Assembly: GCF_002224125.1 (NCBI RefSeq)
Contig: NZ_NCSM01000005.1
Span: 1 to 64,000 of the forward strand
Origin: Streptomyces sp. NBS 14/10
GTDB lineage: Bacteria > Actinomycetota > Actinomycetes > Streptomycetales > Streptomycetaceae
DNA length: 64,000 nt
Direction: 5' to 3'
Position 1 is the first letter of the stretch. Every line of letters begins with the position of its first letter. A program made the position numbers and the translations under genes. This document shows positions 52,790-61,374 of the stretch, in pieces. The notes beneath the pieces are model-generated. The model was not told where the DNA came from, ran no database searches, and saw nothing but the letters and a program-made list of their open reading frames with translations.

Positions 52790-53446
52790 ATGAAGATTCT
52801 GCCGCCTCGTGTGTTGCGGGCACTTGAACGGTTCAATGCCGCCTATCCCTGGGATCACAACGCCCACTACCACCGCTGGATCCTGCGGCAGCTCCCGAGA
52901 CGCTTCGACGGCGCTCTGGACATCGGCTCCGGCAGCGGTGACCTCGCAAGGCTCATGGCCCGACGTGCCGCTGCCGTGACGGCCGTCGATTCCGATCCGG
53001 CGATCACCGCCCAGGCCCAGGAGCTGACTCCTGCGTCGCTTCCCGTGACCTTCGCCGTCACGGATGCGACAGCCGAGTTCCCGAACGGCTCCTACGACGT
53101 CATCACCTGTGTCGCCACGATCCATCATCTGCCGTTCGCCCAGACACTCGCCGCTTTCCGCCGTCATCTGGCCCCGGGAGGGACCTTGGTGATCGTCGGC
53201 CTGTCCCGCGCCCAAACCCCTGCGGACTACTTGCTGGGTGTCCTCGCCATCCCAGCCAACGCCGCCATGGGCTGGCTGAAGAACAAGGGCCGCCGCTCAC
53301 CCCGGCCCGTCTCCATGACAGCTCCTACCCGCCCAGCGGACATGACCTTTGACGACATCGTCCGTGAAGCCAGAGAAGTTCTCCCCGGTGCACGACTGCG
53401 ACGACGGCTGTTCTGGCGCTATACGCTCGTATGGCATCGCCCCTGA
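52790..53446 (+). CDS. class I SAM-dependent methyltransferase
   Basis: 218 residues. SAM motifs: DGALDIGSGSGDLARLMARR (GxGSGD), acidic loop AVTAVDSDPAITAQAQELTP, motif II DVITCVATIHHLPFAQTLAA and LAPGGTLVIVGLSR. This is the UbiE/COQ5-like or small-molecule methyltransferase pattern. It is isolated between regulators, so no substrate can be inferred. Confidence 0.88.
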   Translation: MKILPPRVLRALERFNAAYPWDHNAHYHRWILRQLPRRFDGALDIGSGSGDLARLMARRAAAVTAVDSDPAITAQAQELTPASLPVTFAVTDATAEFPNGSYDVITCVATIHHLPFAQTLAAFRRHLAPGGTLVIVGLSRAQTPADYLLGVLAIPANAAMGWLKNKGRRSPRPVSMTAPTRPADMTFDDIVREAREVLPGARLRRRLFWRYTLVWHRP

Positions 53447-53596
53447 GCAGCCCGCGCTCCCGGGCGCAGCGGAACATGTACCCCGAGGCATGTCTGCGGC
53501 CCGAAGCAGGCATCGGGCTGTTCTGTGACCGGGCGGCAGGCGACAATACAGATTGACGAGGGACCAGGACGGTTCCAACAGGCAAACGGGGGACAC

Positions 53597-53785
53597 ATGA
53601 TCTTCGTTGTTTCTATGGTGATCCTGCTCGCGGCCGCGGTCGGGGGGTGCTTGGCCGTACTGCTGCGCAGGCGCGGTTCGGGGGAACGCGGGGCACTGGA
53701 GCGTGCGGCAGCGGACCAGGGACTCGCACAGGGGCTGGGCGCCGCGAACGCCACGAGGCGGAACACGGGGCCCTCTGGGTTCTGA
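53597..53785 (+). CDS. small single-pass membrane protein
   Basis: 62 residues: one helix (FVVSMVILLAAAVGGCLAVL) with the positive LRRRGSGERGALER just after it, so the charged tail is cytoplasmic. ATG at 53597 with GGGGGA upstream. No family assigned; such micro-proteins often accompany membrane complexes. Confidence 0.6.
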   Translation: MIFVVSMVILLAAAVGGCLAVLLRRRGSGERGALERAAADQGLAQGLGAANATRRNTGPSGF

Positions 53786-53926
53786 GTCCTGGCCGCAGGT
53801 GCGGCCGGCTCTGTCCGCGAGGCGGCCTGAGCGGCCTGCCGATACGCCATCGCTGTGCCTTGTCCCTTGAACCTTGGCGCTGATGCGGCTGAGGCCGTGC
53901 CACCGCCAAGGCAGGGATCCGGGCCG

Positions 53927-55408
53927 CTACACGCCCGGCACAGTGGAACGAAGGGGGTCCGATTCTCCGGGCTGGTTCGGTTCATCAGCCGGGGAATCTC
54001 TGTCGGATCGCTGCCGCTGGGTCCTGGTGTAGAAGGTGTAGGCGACGAACACCACCAGAACCCAGACGCCGGAGACGAGCAGCGATATGCGGGTCTCCGG
54101 CAGGATGGCGATGCAGACCAGGACCGCGGCGACGAACACCAACGCGAGGTAGTTGCTGTAGGGATGGAGCGGCATCTTGTAGCGGATCTGGTCCTCCTGG
54201 CCGTTGCGGATCTTGGCCTTCCGGAACCTGAGGTGGCTTATCACGATGGATCCCCAGGCGCATACCAAGGCGAAGGCGGTGACGGAGGAGAAGACCGTGA
54301 AGACCTGGTCGGGCATCAGAAGGTTGAGCAGTACGCCAACGGCCATGGTCACGAAGACCACCGAGACCGCCTTGGACGGCACCTTCCTGTGGTTGACGGT
54401 CCCAAGGAACCTCGGCGCGTTGCCCTGGAGTGACAGGTTGTAGAAAGTGCGGCTGTTGGTGAAGACGGCCGAGTTCACCGCTGAGAGGACGGCGGTGATG
54501 ACCACCACGTTCATGACCGTTGCCGCGGCCGGGACCCCGATCCTGGTGAAGACCGTCACGAAAGGACTTCCCGTCCCGGTCAACGAGGTCCACGGGAAGA
54601 CGGTGACGAGAACGGTGATGGCACCCACGTAGAAGATCATGAGTCGCCAGAATGTCGCGTTGACGGCCTTGGGCATCGTCGTGGCGATGTCCTTCACCTC
54701 GCCTGCCGCGATGCCCAGGTTCTCCACGCCACCGAAGGAGAACGCAACCATGACAATGGCGAGGAACGCGGCGCTGACGCCGTTGGGGAAGAAGCCGCCG
54801 TGATCGTGGAGGTTGCTGAAGCCGATCGCCTTGCCGTCGTTGCCGAGTCCGAAGAAGATCATGGCGAAGCCGAAGAGGATCAGTGCGACGATCGCCACCA
54901 CTTTGATGATGGCGAACCAGAACTCCGCCTCGCCGTAGAACTTCACCCCGATGACGTTCACGGTGAACATCACCGTGACCGCCACTGCCGCGGTCACCCA
55001 GATCGGCAGACCGGGGAACCAGTACTGCACATAGCGTCCGAGCGCGTTGAGCTCCGCCGCGGTGGTGGCGAGGAGGAAGATGAACGCGTTCCATCCGTTC
55101 AGGAAGCCGGCGAATCGGTGGATGTAGCGGTTCGCGTAGGAGATGTAGGCGCCGGAGACCGGTTCTTCCACTGACATCTCGCCCAGGGCTCGCATGATGA
55201 AGTAGATCACCACGGATGCGACGACGTACGTCACGATGATGGCGGGGCCGGCGGTCGCCACCGCCCACCCGGAGCCGTAGAACAGGCCGGTTCCGATCGC
55301 GCCGCCGATGGCGATCATCTGGATATGCCGGCTCTTCAGATCCCGCTTGAGATCTTCTCTCTCGTAGTCCTTCTCGTGGTCCTTCGGGGCGCTCTTAGTC
55401 ATGGTCAT
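53927..55408 (-). CDS. amino-acid permease (APC superfamily)
   Basis: 493 residues, 12 helices. The APC signature: LKSRHIQMIAIGGAIGTGLF then YGSGWAVATAGPAIIVTYVV (helix 1 with the G-x-x-IGTGLF break), LGEMSVEEPVSGAYISYANR, and AAELNALGRYVQYWFPGLPI. It belongs to the aromatic/neutral amino-acid permease group (AnsP/GabP-like). Start 55408, with GGGAG upstream. It follows the PatB-type C-S lyase on the same strand across a hairpin, and the divergent Lrp regulator probably controls the unit, suggesting uptake of sulfur-containing amino acids or conjugates. Confidence 0.92.
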   Translation of the reverse strand: MTMTKSAPKDHEKDYEREDLKRDLKSRHIQMIAIGGAIGTGLFYGSGWAVATAGPAIIVTYVVASVVIYFIMRALGEMSVEEPVSGAYISYANRYIHRFAGFLNGWNAFIFLLATTAAELNALGRYVQYWFPGLPIWVTAAVAVTVMFTVNVIGVKFYGEAEFWFAIIKVVAIVALILFGFAMIFFGLGNDGKAIGFSNLHDHGGFFPNGVSAAFLAIVMVAFSFGGVENLGIAAGEVKDIATTMPKAVNATFWRLMIFYVGAITVLVTVFPWTSLTGTGSPFVTVFTRIGVPAAATVMNVVVITAVLSAVNSAVFTNSRTFYNLSLQGNAPRFLGTVNHRKVPSKAVSVVFVTMAVGVLLNLLMPDQVFTVFSSVTAFALVCAWGSIVISHLRFRKAKIRNGQEDQIRYKMPLHPYSNYLALVFVAAVLVCIAILPETRISLLVSGVWVLVVFVAYTFYTRTQRQRSDRDSPADEPNQPGESDPLRSTVPGV

Positions 55409-55491
55409 GTCACTCCCGACCGAAGAGGTGTTGCTTTGAAAAGGGGACGCACCCAGTGGGTGGGCTGACTCTGGGTGTGCTGGTGCAGCCG

Positions 55492-55516
55492 GCGCCCGTG
55501 GCAGCGCCACGGGCGC
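55492..55516. terminator. hairpin between C-S lyase and permease genes
   Basis: GCGCCCGTGGC-AGC-GCCACGGGCGC, a perfect 11-base stem with a 3-base loop. In the direction of the lyase it could terminate most transcripts or set the lyase/permease ratio. Confidence 0.6.
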
Positions 55517-55573
55517 GAACAGCTCACGCCAGACGGTGGCGATGACCGCTTCGATCTCGACCGGCGCCTGTGT

Positions 55574-56824
55574 TCACAGACCCTCGACGGCCGTGATCAG
55601 CCGTCGTATGGCTTCGTCGACCGTGGAACGGGGGCAGCCCAGATTCACTCGCATGTAGCCGTGGCCCTCGATCCCGAACTTCTGCCCCTTGTCCAGCCAC
55701 AGGCGCGCCTTGGTGAGCATGAACTTGTCCAGGGACTCGGCATCCATCCCGAGGTCCCGGCAGTCCATCCACGCCAGGTAGAGGGAGTCGGCCGGCAGCA
55801 CCCTGACCTTGGTCACGCCACTGTTGACCGCCTGCGCGAAGTGGGTGTGGTTGCCTCGCAGGTAGGTGAGCATCTCCTCCAGCCATGGCTCGCCGTGCGC
55901 GTAGGCGGCCTCGGCTGCGACCATGCCCAACACGTTGACCAGCGGGAACACATTGCGCTCGTACTGGCGGGCCAGCTCCTCACGCAGCCTCGGATCGGGG
56001 ACGAAGACGTTGGCGCTCTGCAGACCGGGGAGGTTGAACGTCTTGCTGGGCGCCGTACACGTGATGCTGTTCAGCGCGAACTCGCGGCCGAGCGAGGCGA
56101 ACGGGATGTGCCTCTTTCCCGGGTTGATGACGAGGTCCTGGTGGATCTCGTCGGAGATGACCAGGACACCGTGCCGGGCGCAGATCTCACCCATGGCCCT
56201 CAGTTCACCCTCGGTCCAGACGTTCCCGGTGGGGTTGTGGGGGTGGCTCAGGATGAACAGCTTGGTGTCGGGCCGGATGGCGGCCTCGAAGGTCCGGGCG
56301 TTGAACCGGTAGCCGTCGTCCGTCCGCTCCAGCGGAGCGAACGCGAGGTGGCGGCCGTTGAGCAGGACGTCGTCGTGGAAGTGGGCGTAGACCGGCGGCT
56401 GGATCAGGATCGAATCGCCCGGCGCGGAGAATGCCTGCACCGCGGTCTTGAGCGTGGTGATGATGCCCGCGGTCTGCAGCACCCACTCCCGCGGCACCTC
56501 CCAGCCGAACCGTTTGGCCTGCCAGCCGGTCACGGCGTCGAGGTAGCTGTCGGTCGCGCCGCCGGGATACCCGAAGACGCCGTGGTCCACCGCCTGGTGG
56601 AGCGCGTCGATTACGGCCTGGGGAGCCTTGAAATCGGTATCGGCGACCCACATCGGCAACGGGTCGGCCGCGGCCTCATCGGCCGCCAGGAGCTGCTGGG
56701 CGTAGGCCCACTTCATGGAGTTGGAGTTCTTGCGGTCCACGACGGTGTCGAAAACCGATCCCGTCGTTCCCGCGGCGACTTCCTGCCGTCGCGCCAGGTC
56801 AAGGGTGTTGGTGTCGGTTGCCAT
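55574..56824 (-). CDS. PatB/MalY-type PLP-dependent C-S lyase (class I/II aminotransferase fold)
   Basis: 416 residues. PLP-binding Lys261 in CTAPSKTFNLPGLQ, Asn197 in SHPHNPTGNVWT, Asp225 in VLVISDEIHQDLV, Tyr in FGYPGG. The N-terminal MKWAYAQQLLAADEAAADPL and PMWVADTDFKAPQAV are the MalY/PatB pattern. These enzymes cleave C-S bonds of cystathionine or cysteine conjugates to give thiols, ammonia and pyruvate; some act as regulators. Divergent from an Lrp/AsnC protein and directly upstream of an APC permease on the same strand, fitting a catabolic unit for a sulfur-containing amino acid or conjugate. Confidence 0.92.
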   Translation of the reverse strand: MATDTNTLDLARRQEVAAGTTGSVFDTVVDRKNSNSMKWAYAQQLLAADEAAADPLPMWVADTDFKAPQAVIDALHQAVDHGVFGYPGGATDSYLDAVTGWQAKRFGWEVPREWVLQTAGIITTLKTAVQAFSAPGDSILIQPPVYAHFHDDVLLNGRHLAFAPLERTDDGYRFNARTFEAAIRPDTKLFILSHPHNPTGNVWTEGELRAMGEICARHGVLVISDEIHQDLVINPGKRHIPFASLGREFALNSITCTAPSKTFNLPGLQSANVFVPDPRLREELARQYERNVFPLVNVLGMVAAEAAYAHGEPWLEEMLTYLRGNHTHFAQAVNSGVTKVRVLPADSLYLAWMDCRDLGMDAESLDKFMLTKARLWLDKGQKFGIEGHGYMRVNLGCPRSTVDEAIRRLITAVEGL

Positions 56825-56847
56825 GGCTGGATGCTAGCCACGACGAC

Positions 56848-56873
56848 GGGCAAAATGTTTATGAACTTTGCCC
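56848..56873. promoter_or_regulatory. Lrp operator (GGGCAAA inverted repeat)
   Basis: GGGCAAA-N12-TTTGCCC, seven perfect bases per arm, inside the 81-base gap between the C-S lyase and the Lrp gene starts (56824 and 56906). A third TTGCCC lies next to the Lrp ATG. Confidence 0.7.
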
Positions 56874-56905
56874 ATACCTGGTTGCTGAGAACTAGAATCT
56901 TGCCC

Positions 56906-57367
56906 ATGGACTCCACAGATCGAAAAATTATTGCCATCCTCCAGTCCGAGGGGCGGATCACACTCACCGATCTGGCCGAGCAGGTCCGCCTCAGCGTCTC
57001 CAGGTGCCAGCGACGCGTCCGTGAACTGGAGACGGCCGGGATCATCTGCGGCTACCGTGCGGTCGTCGATGCCGCGGCCCTGGGATACGGGTTCGAGGTC
57101 CTGCTCTTCGCCACGCTCAGCCGGCCTGACGCGGTGACCGAGTTCGACGCCGCGCTCGCCGACGTCCCCGAGGTCATCGAGGCGCAGAGGCTGTTCGGCG
57201 AACCGGACTACCTGATCCGCGTGGTCAGCGCCGACCTGCCGTCCTACCAGCGCCTCTATGAGTCCGTACTCATCCATCTGCCGGGAGTCCGCGGCCTCAC
57301 CTCGACCATCGTGATGAAGCAAGCCGTCCACCCCCGGCCCTTGCCAGGGCGACCGCCGCGTGAATGA
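56906..57367 (+). CDS. Lrp/AsnC-family regulator of the C-S lyase/permease genes
   Basis: 153 residues: TDRKIIAILQSEGRITLTDL, AEQVRLSVSRCQRRVRELET then AGIICGYRAVVDAAALGYGF (HTH and hinge), and the RAM domain ADVPEVIEAQRLFGEPDYLI then RVVSADLPSYQRLY. ATG at 56906; an open upstream extension is ignored because it covers the divergent promoter. It should respond to an amino acid and control the divergent lyase and permease, and possibly itself, through the GGGCAAA repeat. Confidence 0.92.
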   Translation: MDSTDRKIIAILQSEGRITLTDLAEQVRLSVSRCQRRVRELETAGIICGYRAVVDAAALGYGFEVLLFATLSRPDAVTEFDAALADVPEVIEAQRLFGEPDYLIRVVSADLPSYQRLYESVLIHLPGVRGLTSTIVMKQAVHPRPLPGRPPRE

Positions 57368-57456
57368 CGACGCCGACGCCGACGCACGGCCCATCGCATC
57401 CGATCGAGCCGGGCCCCCGCTCATCGAGGAACTGGGTCCGGTCGTAACCTGCGGCC

Positions 57457-58131
57457 ATGAGTGACACCGCCCCTGCCACCCCGCGCGAAGCCTTCGACCT
57501 GCTCCTCGCCGGCAACCATCGCTTCGCCGCCGGCACGCCCCGACACCCTCACCAGGACTCCGCCCGCCGCGCCGACACAGCGCCCGCCCAGCACCCGTTC
57601 GCCGTGCTGCTCGGCTGCTCCGATTCCCGGCTGGCCGCCGAGATCATCTTCGACCAAGGGCTGGGAGACCTCTTCGTCGTACGCACCGCCGGGCACGCGA
57701 TCGGACCAGAGGTCCTGGGCAGCATCGAATACGGAGTGAGCATGCTGGGCTGCCCACTGGTCGTGGTCCTCGGCCACGACGCCTGCGGTGCGGTCGCGGC
57801 GACCCGCGCCGCCGTGGAAGACGGTACGACCGCCCGCGGGTACCTACGAGACGTGATAGAGCGGGTGACACCCAGTGTGCTGGCCGCTCACGCCGCCGGT
57901 GTGAGCGAGGAAGCCGGCTTCATCGCCACACATGTCCGGCACACCGTGGACTTCATCATGGAGCGCTCCCGGGAAGTGGCCGAACAGGTCGCCTCCGGAC
58001 GCACGGCAGTCGTGGGCCTGTCCTATCGCTTGGCCGAGGGCAGAGCCCGGCCGGTCACCTCCCACGGTCTGGATCTGCCCTCGGGCCCGGCCCTCCGCCT
58101 CGACACCGCCCCGACCTCGAACAACCGATGA
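57457..58131 (+). CDS. beta-class carbonic anhydrase
   Basis: 224 residues. Zinc ligands Cys54 (VLLGCSDSRLAAEI), His107 and Cys110 (VLGHDACGAVAATR), with Asp56 and Arg58 of the CSDSR dyad. FVVRTAGHAIGPEVLGSIEY is the family core. It interconverts CO2 and bicarbonate. The C-terminus is slightly extended (LPSGPALRLDTAPTSNNR). Its stop overlaps the start of a TusA-like gene by four bases (ATGA), so the two are translationally coupled. Confidence 0.93.
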   Translation: MSDTAPATPREAFDLLLAGNHRFAAGTPRHPHQDSARRADTAPAQHPFAVLLGCSDSRLAAEIIFDQGLGDLFVVRTAGHAIGPEVLGSIEYGVSMLGCPLVVVLGHDACGAVAATRAAVEDGTTARGYLRDVIERVTPSVLAAHAAGVSEEAGFIATHVRHTVDFIMERSREVAEQVASGRTAVVGLSYRLAEGRARPVTSHGLDLPSGPALRLDTAPTSNNR

Positions 58132-58430
58132 GCCATCCGTCCCCGCCCGCCGAAGCCGACCTGACCGTCGACGGCGCCGGCCTGCTCTGCGTCGCCCTCC
58201 TGCTCCGCCTCCGCAGGCAGATCGAGGGCGCACCGCCGGGCACCGTCGTCCACGTCATCGCCACCGATCCCGCCGCCCCACTCGACCTACCCGCCTGGTG
58301 CCACATGACCGGCCACACCTACCTCGGCCCCGTCCCCGGCAAGCAGCCGGCATACGCTCTCCGACTGACCGCCGACGCACGCCCCACCCGCCCCGACGCG
58401 CCGTGGCACCCGGTCCAGCCCAGCCCCTGA
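58128..58430 (+). CDS. TusA-like sulfurtransferase-fold protein, altered active-site motif
   Basis: 100 residues. The two-layer TusA/SirA fold is visible: LTVDGAGLLCVALLLRLRRQ then PPGTVVHVIATDPAAPLDLP, AWCHMTGHTYLG. Cys21 is at the catalytic position, but the standard CPxP is CVAL here, so the Pro residues are lost. A second Cys (Cys in AWCHMTGH) is conserved in this type. TusA proteins pass persulfide sulfur to tRNA-modification or other sulfur carriers. Overlap with carbonic anhydrase (ATGA) is unusual. The active-site change means sulfur relay is not assured. Confidence 0.75.
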   Translation: MSHPSPPAEADLTVDGAGLLCVALLLRLRRQIEGAPPGTVVHVIATDPAAPLDLPAWCHMTGHTYLGPVPGKQPAYALRLTADARPTRPDAPWHPVQPSP

Positions 58431-58576
58431 AGCGGGGCGACAAGTCAGCCCAGGCGGGGCAGAAGCGACGGCCCCGGCGCGGAGCCGCCATCCCGTTTCG
58501 CGTCGCACCCTGGTGGCCAGTGGTGCGGGGCGTGCGATCCGTGCCGGGCCACCAGCCGCGTCGTAGCGGGCCTGCA

Positions 58577-59113
58577 TCAGTGTGAACGGCGCGAGTGCGT
58601 CGGGGGAAGCTCCCACCTGATCTCGCCTTCGTGCCAGTGTCCGGTTGGAGCCAGGCCCGCAGCAGTGGCAACAGCAGCGGATGCATGATGATCCGGATGA
58701 ATGTGGGCGCAGATCCCCTGCACGCCTTGCTCCTGCAGCCACGCGACCAGTCCTCGTGCCGCCTCGGTAGCGATGCCGCGCCCCTGCCACGCGGTCCCGA
58801 CCACCCAGGCAACCTCGGCCGCACACCCACGCTCAGCAGCGGTGATCGTTGCCTGCACCGTCCCGGTCAGGCTTTTCTCCTCGCGGAGTCGGAGCACCCA
58901 GTTCCACCACGTCACGGAAGGTTCGGGTGAGCCGGCCACCAGGCGCTCATACCGTGCCCGCAATGCCTGCGGAGAGTGCGGGGCGCCGCCGATGAAGACA
59001 TGCAGAGCCGGGTCGGAGAGCACCTCGGCCATCTCGTCCGCGTGCTCGACAGCGAGCGGCACGAGGCTCAGCCTGCCAGTCTCGATGGTCCCGATCTTCG
59101 GGGTGTTCTTCAT
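58577..59113 (-). CDS. GNAT-family N-acetyltransferase
   Basis: 178 residues. RimJ/RimL-type GNAT: ETGRLSLVPLAVEHADEMAE, WVLRLREEKSLTGTVQATIT, acetyl-CoA loop AEVAWVVGTAWQGRGIATEA then ARGLVAWLQEQGVQGICAHI (Q-x-R-G-IA/R). Substrates of this group are N-termini or small amines. ATG at 59113. Divergent or adjacent to the F420-reductase gene on the other strand. Confidence 0.87.
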   Translation of the reverse strand: MKNTPKIGTIETGRLSLVPLAVEHADEMAEVLSDPALHVFIGGAPHSPQALRARYERLVAGSPEPSVTWWNWVLRLREEKSLTGTVQATITAAERGCAAEVAWVVGTAWQGRGIATEAARGLVAWLQEQGVQGICAHIHPDHHASAAVATAAGLAPTGHWHEGEIRWELPPTHSRRSH

Positions 59114-59279
59114 GGCGTCCACGCTGTCTCCTTGTCCAACCGCTCCCCCTGGCAGTGCCCACAGGATGGGCACCCCGCTGATCCCACCACGGCAGGGCCC
59201 CGAACACATCAGCAGCGAACTCCGACATCGGTGCGGAGCACGGACGGTATACGCACGGATCCCCACTGGTTGGCCCGGC

Positions 59280-60005
59280 GTGGCTACTTTAGGACTCATC
59301 GGCAGTGGACGGATCGGCAGCACTCTCGCGCGGCTGGCCGTGAATGGCGGACTCGACATCGTGCTCAGCAACTCGCGCGGCCCACAGACGCTGGCCAACC
59401 TGGTCGCGGAGCTCGGCCCCCGTGCCCGGGCGGCGACCGCGGCGGAAGCCGCCGCAGCAGGCGACTGGGTGGTGGTGACCGTCCCGTTCAAGGCGTACGA
59501 CTCCTTGCCGCGCGAACCTCTCGCGAAAAAGACGGTCATCGACACCAGCAACTACTCCCCGCAGCGCGACGGCGGAATCGAGACCTTGGACGACGGCTCG
59601 ACCACGAGCAGCGAACTGCTCCGGCAGTACCTCGGTGAATCGGCGTACGTCGTGAAGGCGTTCAACAACATCCACCACCAACACCTCGCCGTACTGAACA
59701 GGCCGGCAGGCGCCGAGGACCGCACCGCGCTCCCCATCGCCGGGGACAACACCGAGGCGAAGCGGCACGCGACCGAACTGCTCGACATTCTCGGCTACGA
59801 CACCGTCGACGCGGGACCACTCGCGCAGGGCAGGCGCTTCGCACCGGGCACGCCCGCATACGGCGCTCCCTACACGGAGCTGCCCAGCGAGTCGTTCGGC
59901 TCCCTGGCGGCCGGCTCCGCTCCGGCCGGGTTCCTCTCCCTCAAGGCAGGCCCCGCTTCGGCCGCCGAGATACGAGCACTCCTGGCGAAGACACAAAACG
60001 GATAG
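59280..60005 (+). CDS. NADPH-dependent F420 reductase-type NAD(P)-binding protein
   Basis: 241 residues. Rossmann motif ATLGLIGSGRIGSTLARLAV then VLSNSRGP (Ser/Arg binding the 2'-phosphate of NADP), WVVVTVPFKAYDSLP, VIDTSNYSPQRDGG, and VVKAFNNIHHQHLAVLN. This is the F420-dependent NADP reductase fold (Npd group), also found in NADPH oxidoreductases of other kinds. It would link F420 or another hydride donor with NADP. GTG start at 59280; no ATG is close. Confidence 0.87.
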   Translation: MATLGLIGSGRIGSTLARLAVNGGLDIVLSNSRGPQTLANLVAELGPRARAATAAEAAAAGDWVVVTVPFKAYDSLPREPLAKKTVIDTSNYSPQRDGGIETLDDGSTTSSELLRQYLGESAYVVKAFNNIHHQHLAVLNRPAGAEDRTALPIAGDNTEAKRHATELLDILGYDTVDAGPLAQGRRFAPGTPAYGAPYTELPSESFGSLAAGSAPAGFLSLKAGPASAAEIRALLAKTQNG

Positions 60006-60040
60006 GGCATCCGGTTCGGGTTCGACAGGAGCGTTGCGGG

Positions 60041-60427
60041 TCAGTGGCTGAGCAGCCAGCCGACACGGTCGTAGGCGAGGATCTGGTGAGCCACCATGAC
60101 CGCGAGCAGCCACCGAGCCGCACGCCGTAGACCGGCGAAGTGGAGGGCGGCCACCGCGCCGAAGAACACGGCGAGTTCGAGGAGCAGCCGTGCCAGGCCC
60201 GGTGTGTGGATGTCGCTCTCGCCGGACCGGGACGGGTCGTCCGGCACAGTGAAGGTCCCCCATGCCCAGCCCACGGCGACGGGGAGCACGACGACCACAG
60301 CCCAGCGCCAGGGCGAAGGCACGCGATGCCATGCCCAGAGCGCCACGCAGGCCAACGAGACCAGTTCGAGCAGGAAACGGACGGCGAGCATGGCGTCGTT
60401 GTTGGCGAGGGCCAGTGTGACGTTCAT
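60041..60427 (-). CDS. YrdB-family (DUF2568) membrane protein
   Basis: 128 residues with four helices: VRFLLELVSLACVALWAWHR, WAVVVVLPVAVGWAWGTF, LARLLLELAVFFGAVAALHF and AARWLLAVMVAHQILAY. The VPDDPSRSGESDIHTPGLAR loop (PDDPSR, with the conserved RLLLEL after it) is the YrdB signature. Function unknown. Convergent with the F420-reductase gene, 35 bases apart. Confidence 0.85.
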   Translation of the reverse strand: MNVTLALANNDAMLAVRFLLELVSLACVALWAWHRVPSPWRWAVVVVLPVAVGWAWGTFTVPDDPSRSGESDIHTPGLARLLLELAVFFGAVAALHFAGLRRAARWLLAVMVAHQILAYDRVGWLLSH

Positions 60428-60738
60428 CTGGCCGCCTCCGAGCGGTCCGCCTCGGCCGCCGGCCGGAGAGCGATCTGCCGGTGCCGCTGATGGGGCGTGG
60501 TGCCAGATGCACCGCCGTAGGAGACGCAGAAGACCTGGTCATGTATCAAATGTGATGCGACAGGCACGGTTGCCACTTTCGTAGGAGGAGCGGTAGGGCA
60601 TCGGTCAGGGTGAGCGATCCAGTTGGCGGGGGCCGTCGGCTGGCGCCGCTGCTGCCGGCAGGACAGTAACTGAGGTGTCCGGCGCTTACGTGTTGGTACG
60701 GTGTGCCTCTGCTCGACGGTTGCCTCGGGCAGCCGGGG
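60428..60738. other. no recognised gene
   Basis: About 310 bases between YrdB and a dehydrogenase fragment. No ribosome-binding site or start supports a gene on either strand. Confidence 0.4.
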
Positions 60739-60933
60739 CTACGGACGGAGCACGATCTTGCCGTGGGTGTGCCCCTGTTCCAGCTCGCGGAACGTGTCTC
60801 GCACCTGATCCAGCGGGTAGGTACGGGCGATCGGCACCTCAAGCTCCCCGCGCGCGGCGAGCCGGGCGAGCGCGCCGCCGAGCCTTCTCCGTAGGTCCTC
60901 CACCCGCAGTACATCGATCTCGCCATGCGCCGA
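60739..60933 (-). pseudogene. zinc-type dehydrogenase (quinone-reductase-like) C-terminal fragment
   Basis: The last ~60 residues of an MDR oxidoreductase: DLRRRLGGALARLAARGELE, VPIARTYPLDQVRDTFRELE then QGHTHGKIVLRP, the usual end of quinone oxidoreductases (YPLxxVxxAxRxLExGHxxGKIVL). No nucleotide-binding part remains. Confidence 0.8.
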
Positions 60934-60999
60934 GTCGGGAGACGGCGGGCGCACTCCGGCGATAGGGCACGCTGCCGACTTCACATCACACATGGTTGG

Positions 61000-61158
61000 T
61001 CAGCGGTCCTTTAGCAGGAGCTGTAGCAGCGTCACGACCCCTACGCCGACCAGAAGTGCCGTGCCCAGTGGGGGATGCTCGAACGCGACATACACGGTGA
61101 CGGCTCCCACCAGCAGCAACAGCGCCGTCCGCTGATTCATCTGGCCATCCATCTGCAT
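61000..61158 (-). CDS. very small membrane protein
   Basis: 52 residues. Two hydrophobic helices: RTALLLLVGAVTVYVAFEH and LGTALLVGVGVVTLLQLLLK, ending DR. ATG at 61158 with GGGAGGG upstream. No family or function known. Confidence 0.6.
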   Translation of the reverse strand: MQMDGQMNQRTALLLLVGAVTVYVAFEHPPLGTALLVGVGVVTLLQLLLKDR

Positions 61159-61374
61159 GCACCCTCCCGAACGTGCGGTCCGCCTCCGGTTGCGGCGGTA
61201 CCCGGTCGATGGAGAGAGAGCGCAGACGGCTGCAACATTGCACGGATTTCCCGCACCAAATTCGTGATGTACATCACACGCGCTCCTTCGGTGCGGCAAA
61301 GAGCGCATGCCCTCCCGGCTTCCGACAAGCGGGCCGAACCTGCCACAGTGCCGCGGCCCCTTCACGTCCGCTGT

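Noticed and set aside
55475..56905. Upstream extension of the Lrp frame (extra ~480 residues)
   Set aside because: It covers the antisense of the C-S lyase gene and the operator; the family starts at the ATG at 56906.
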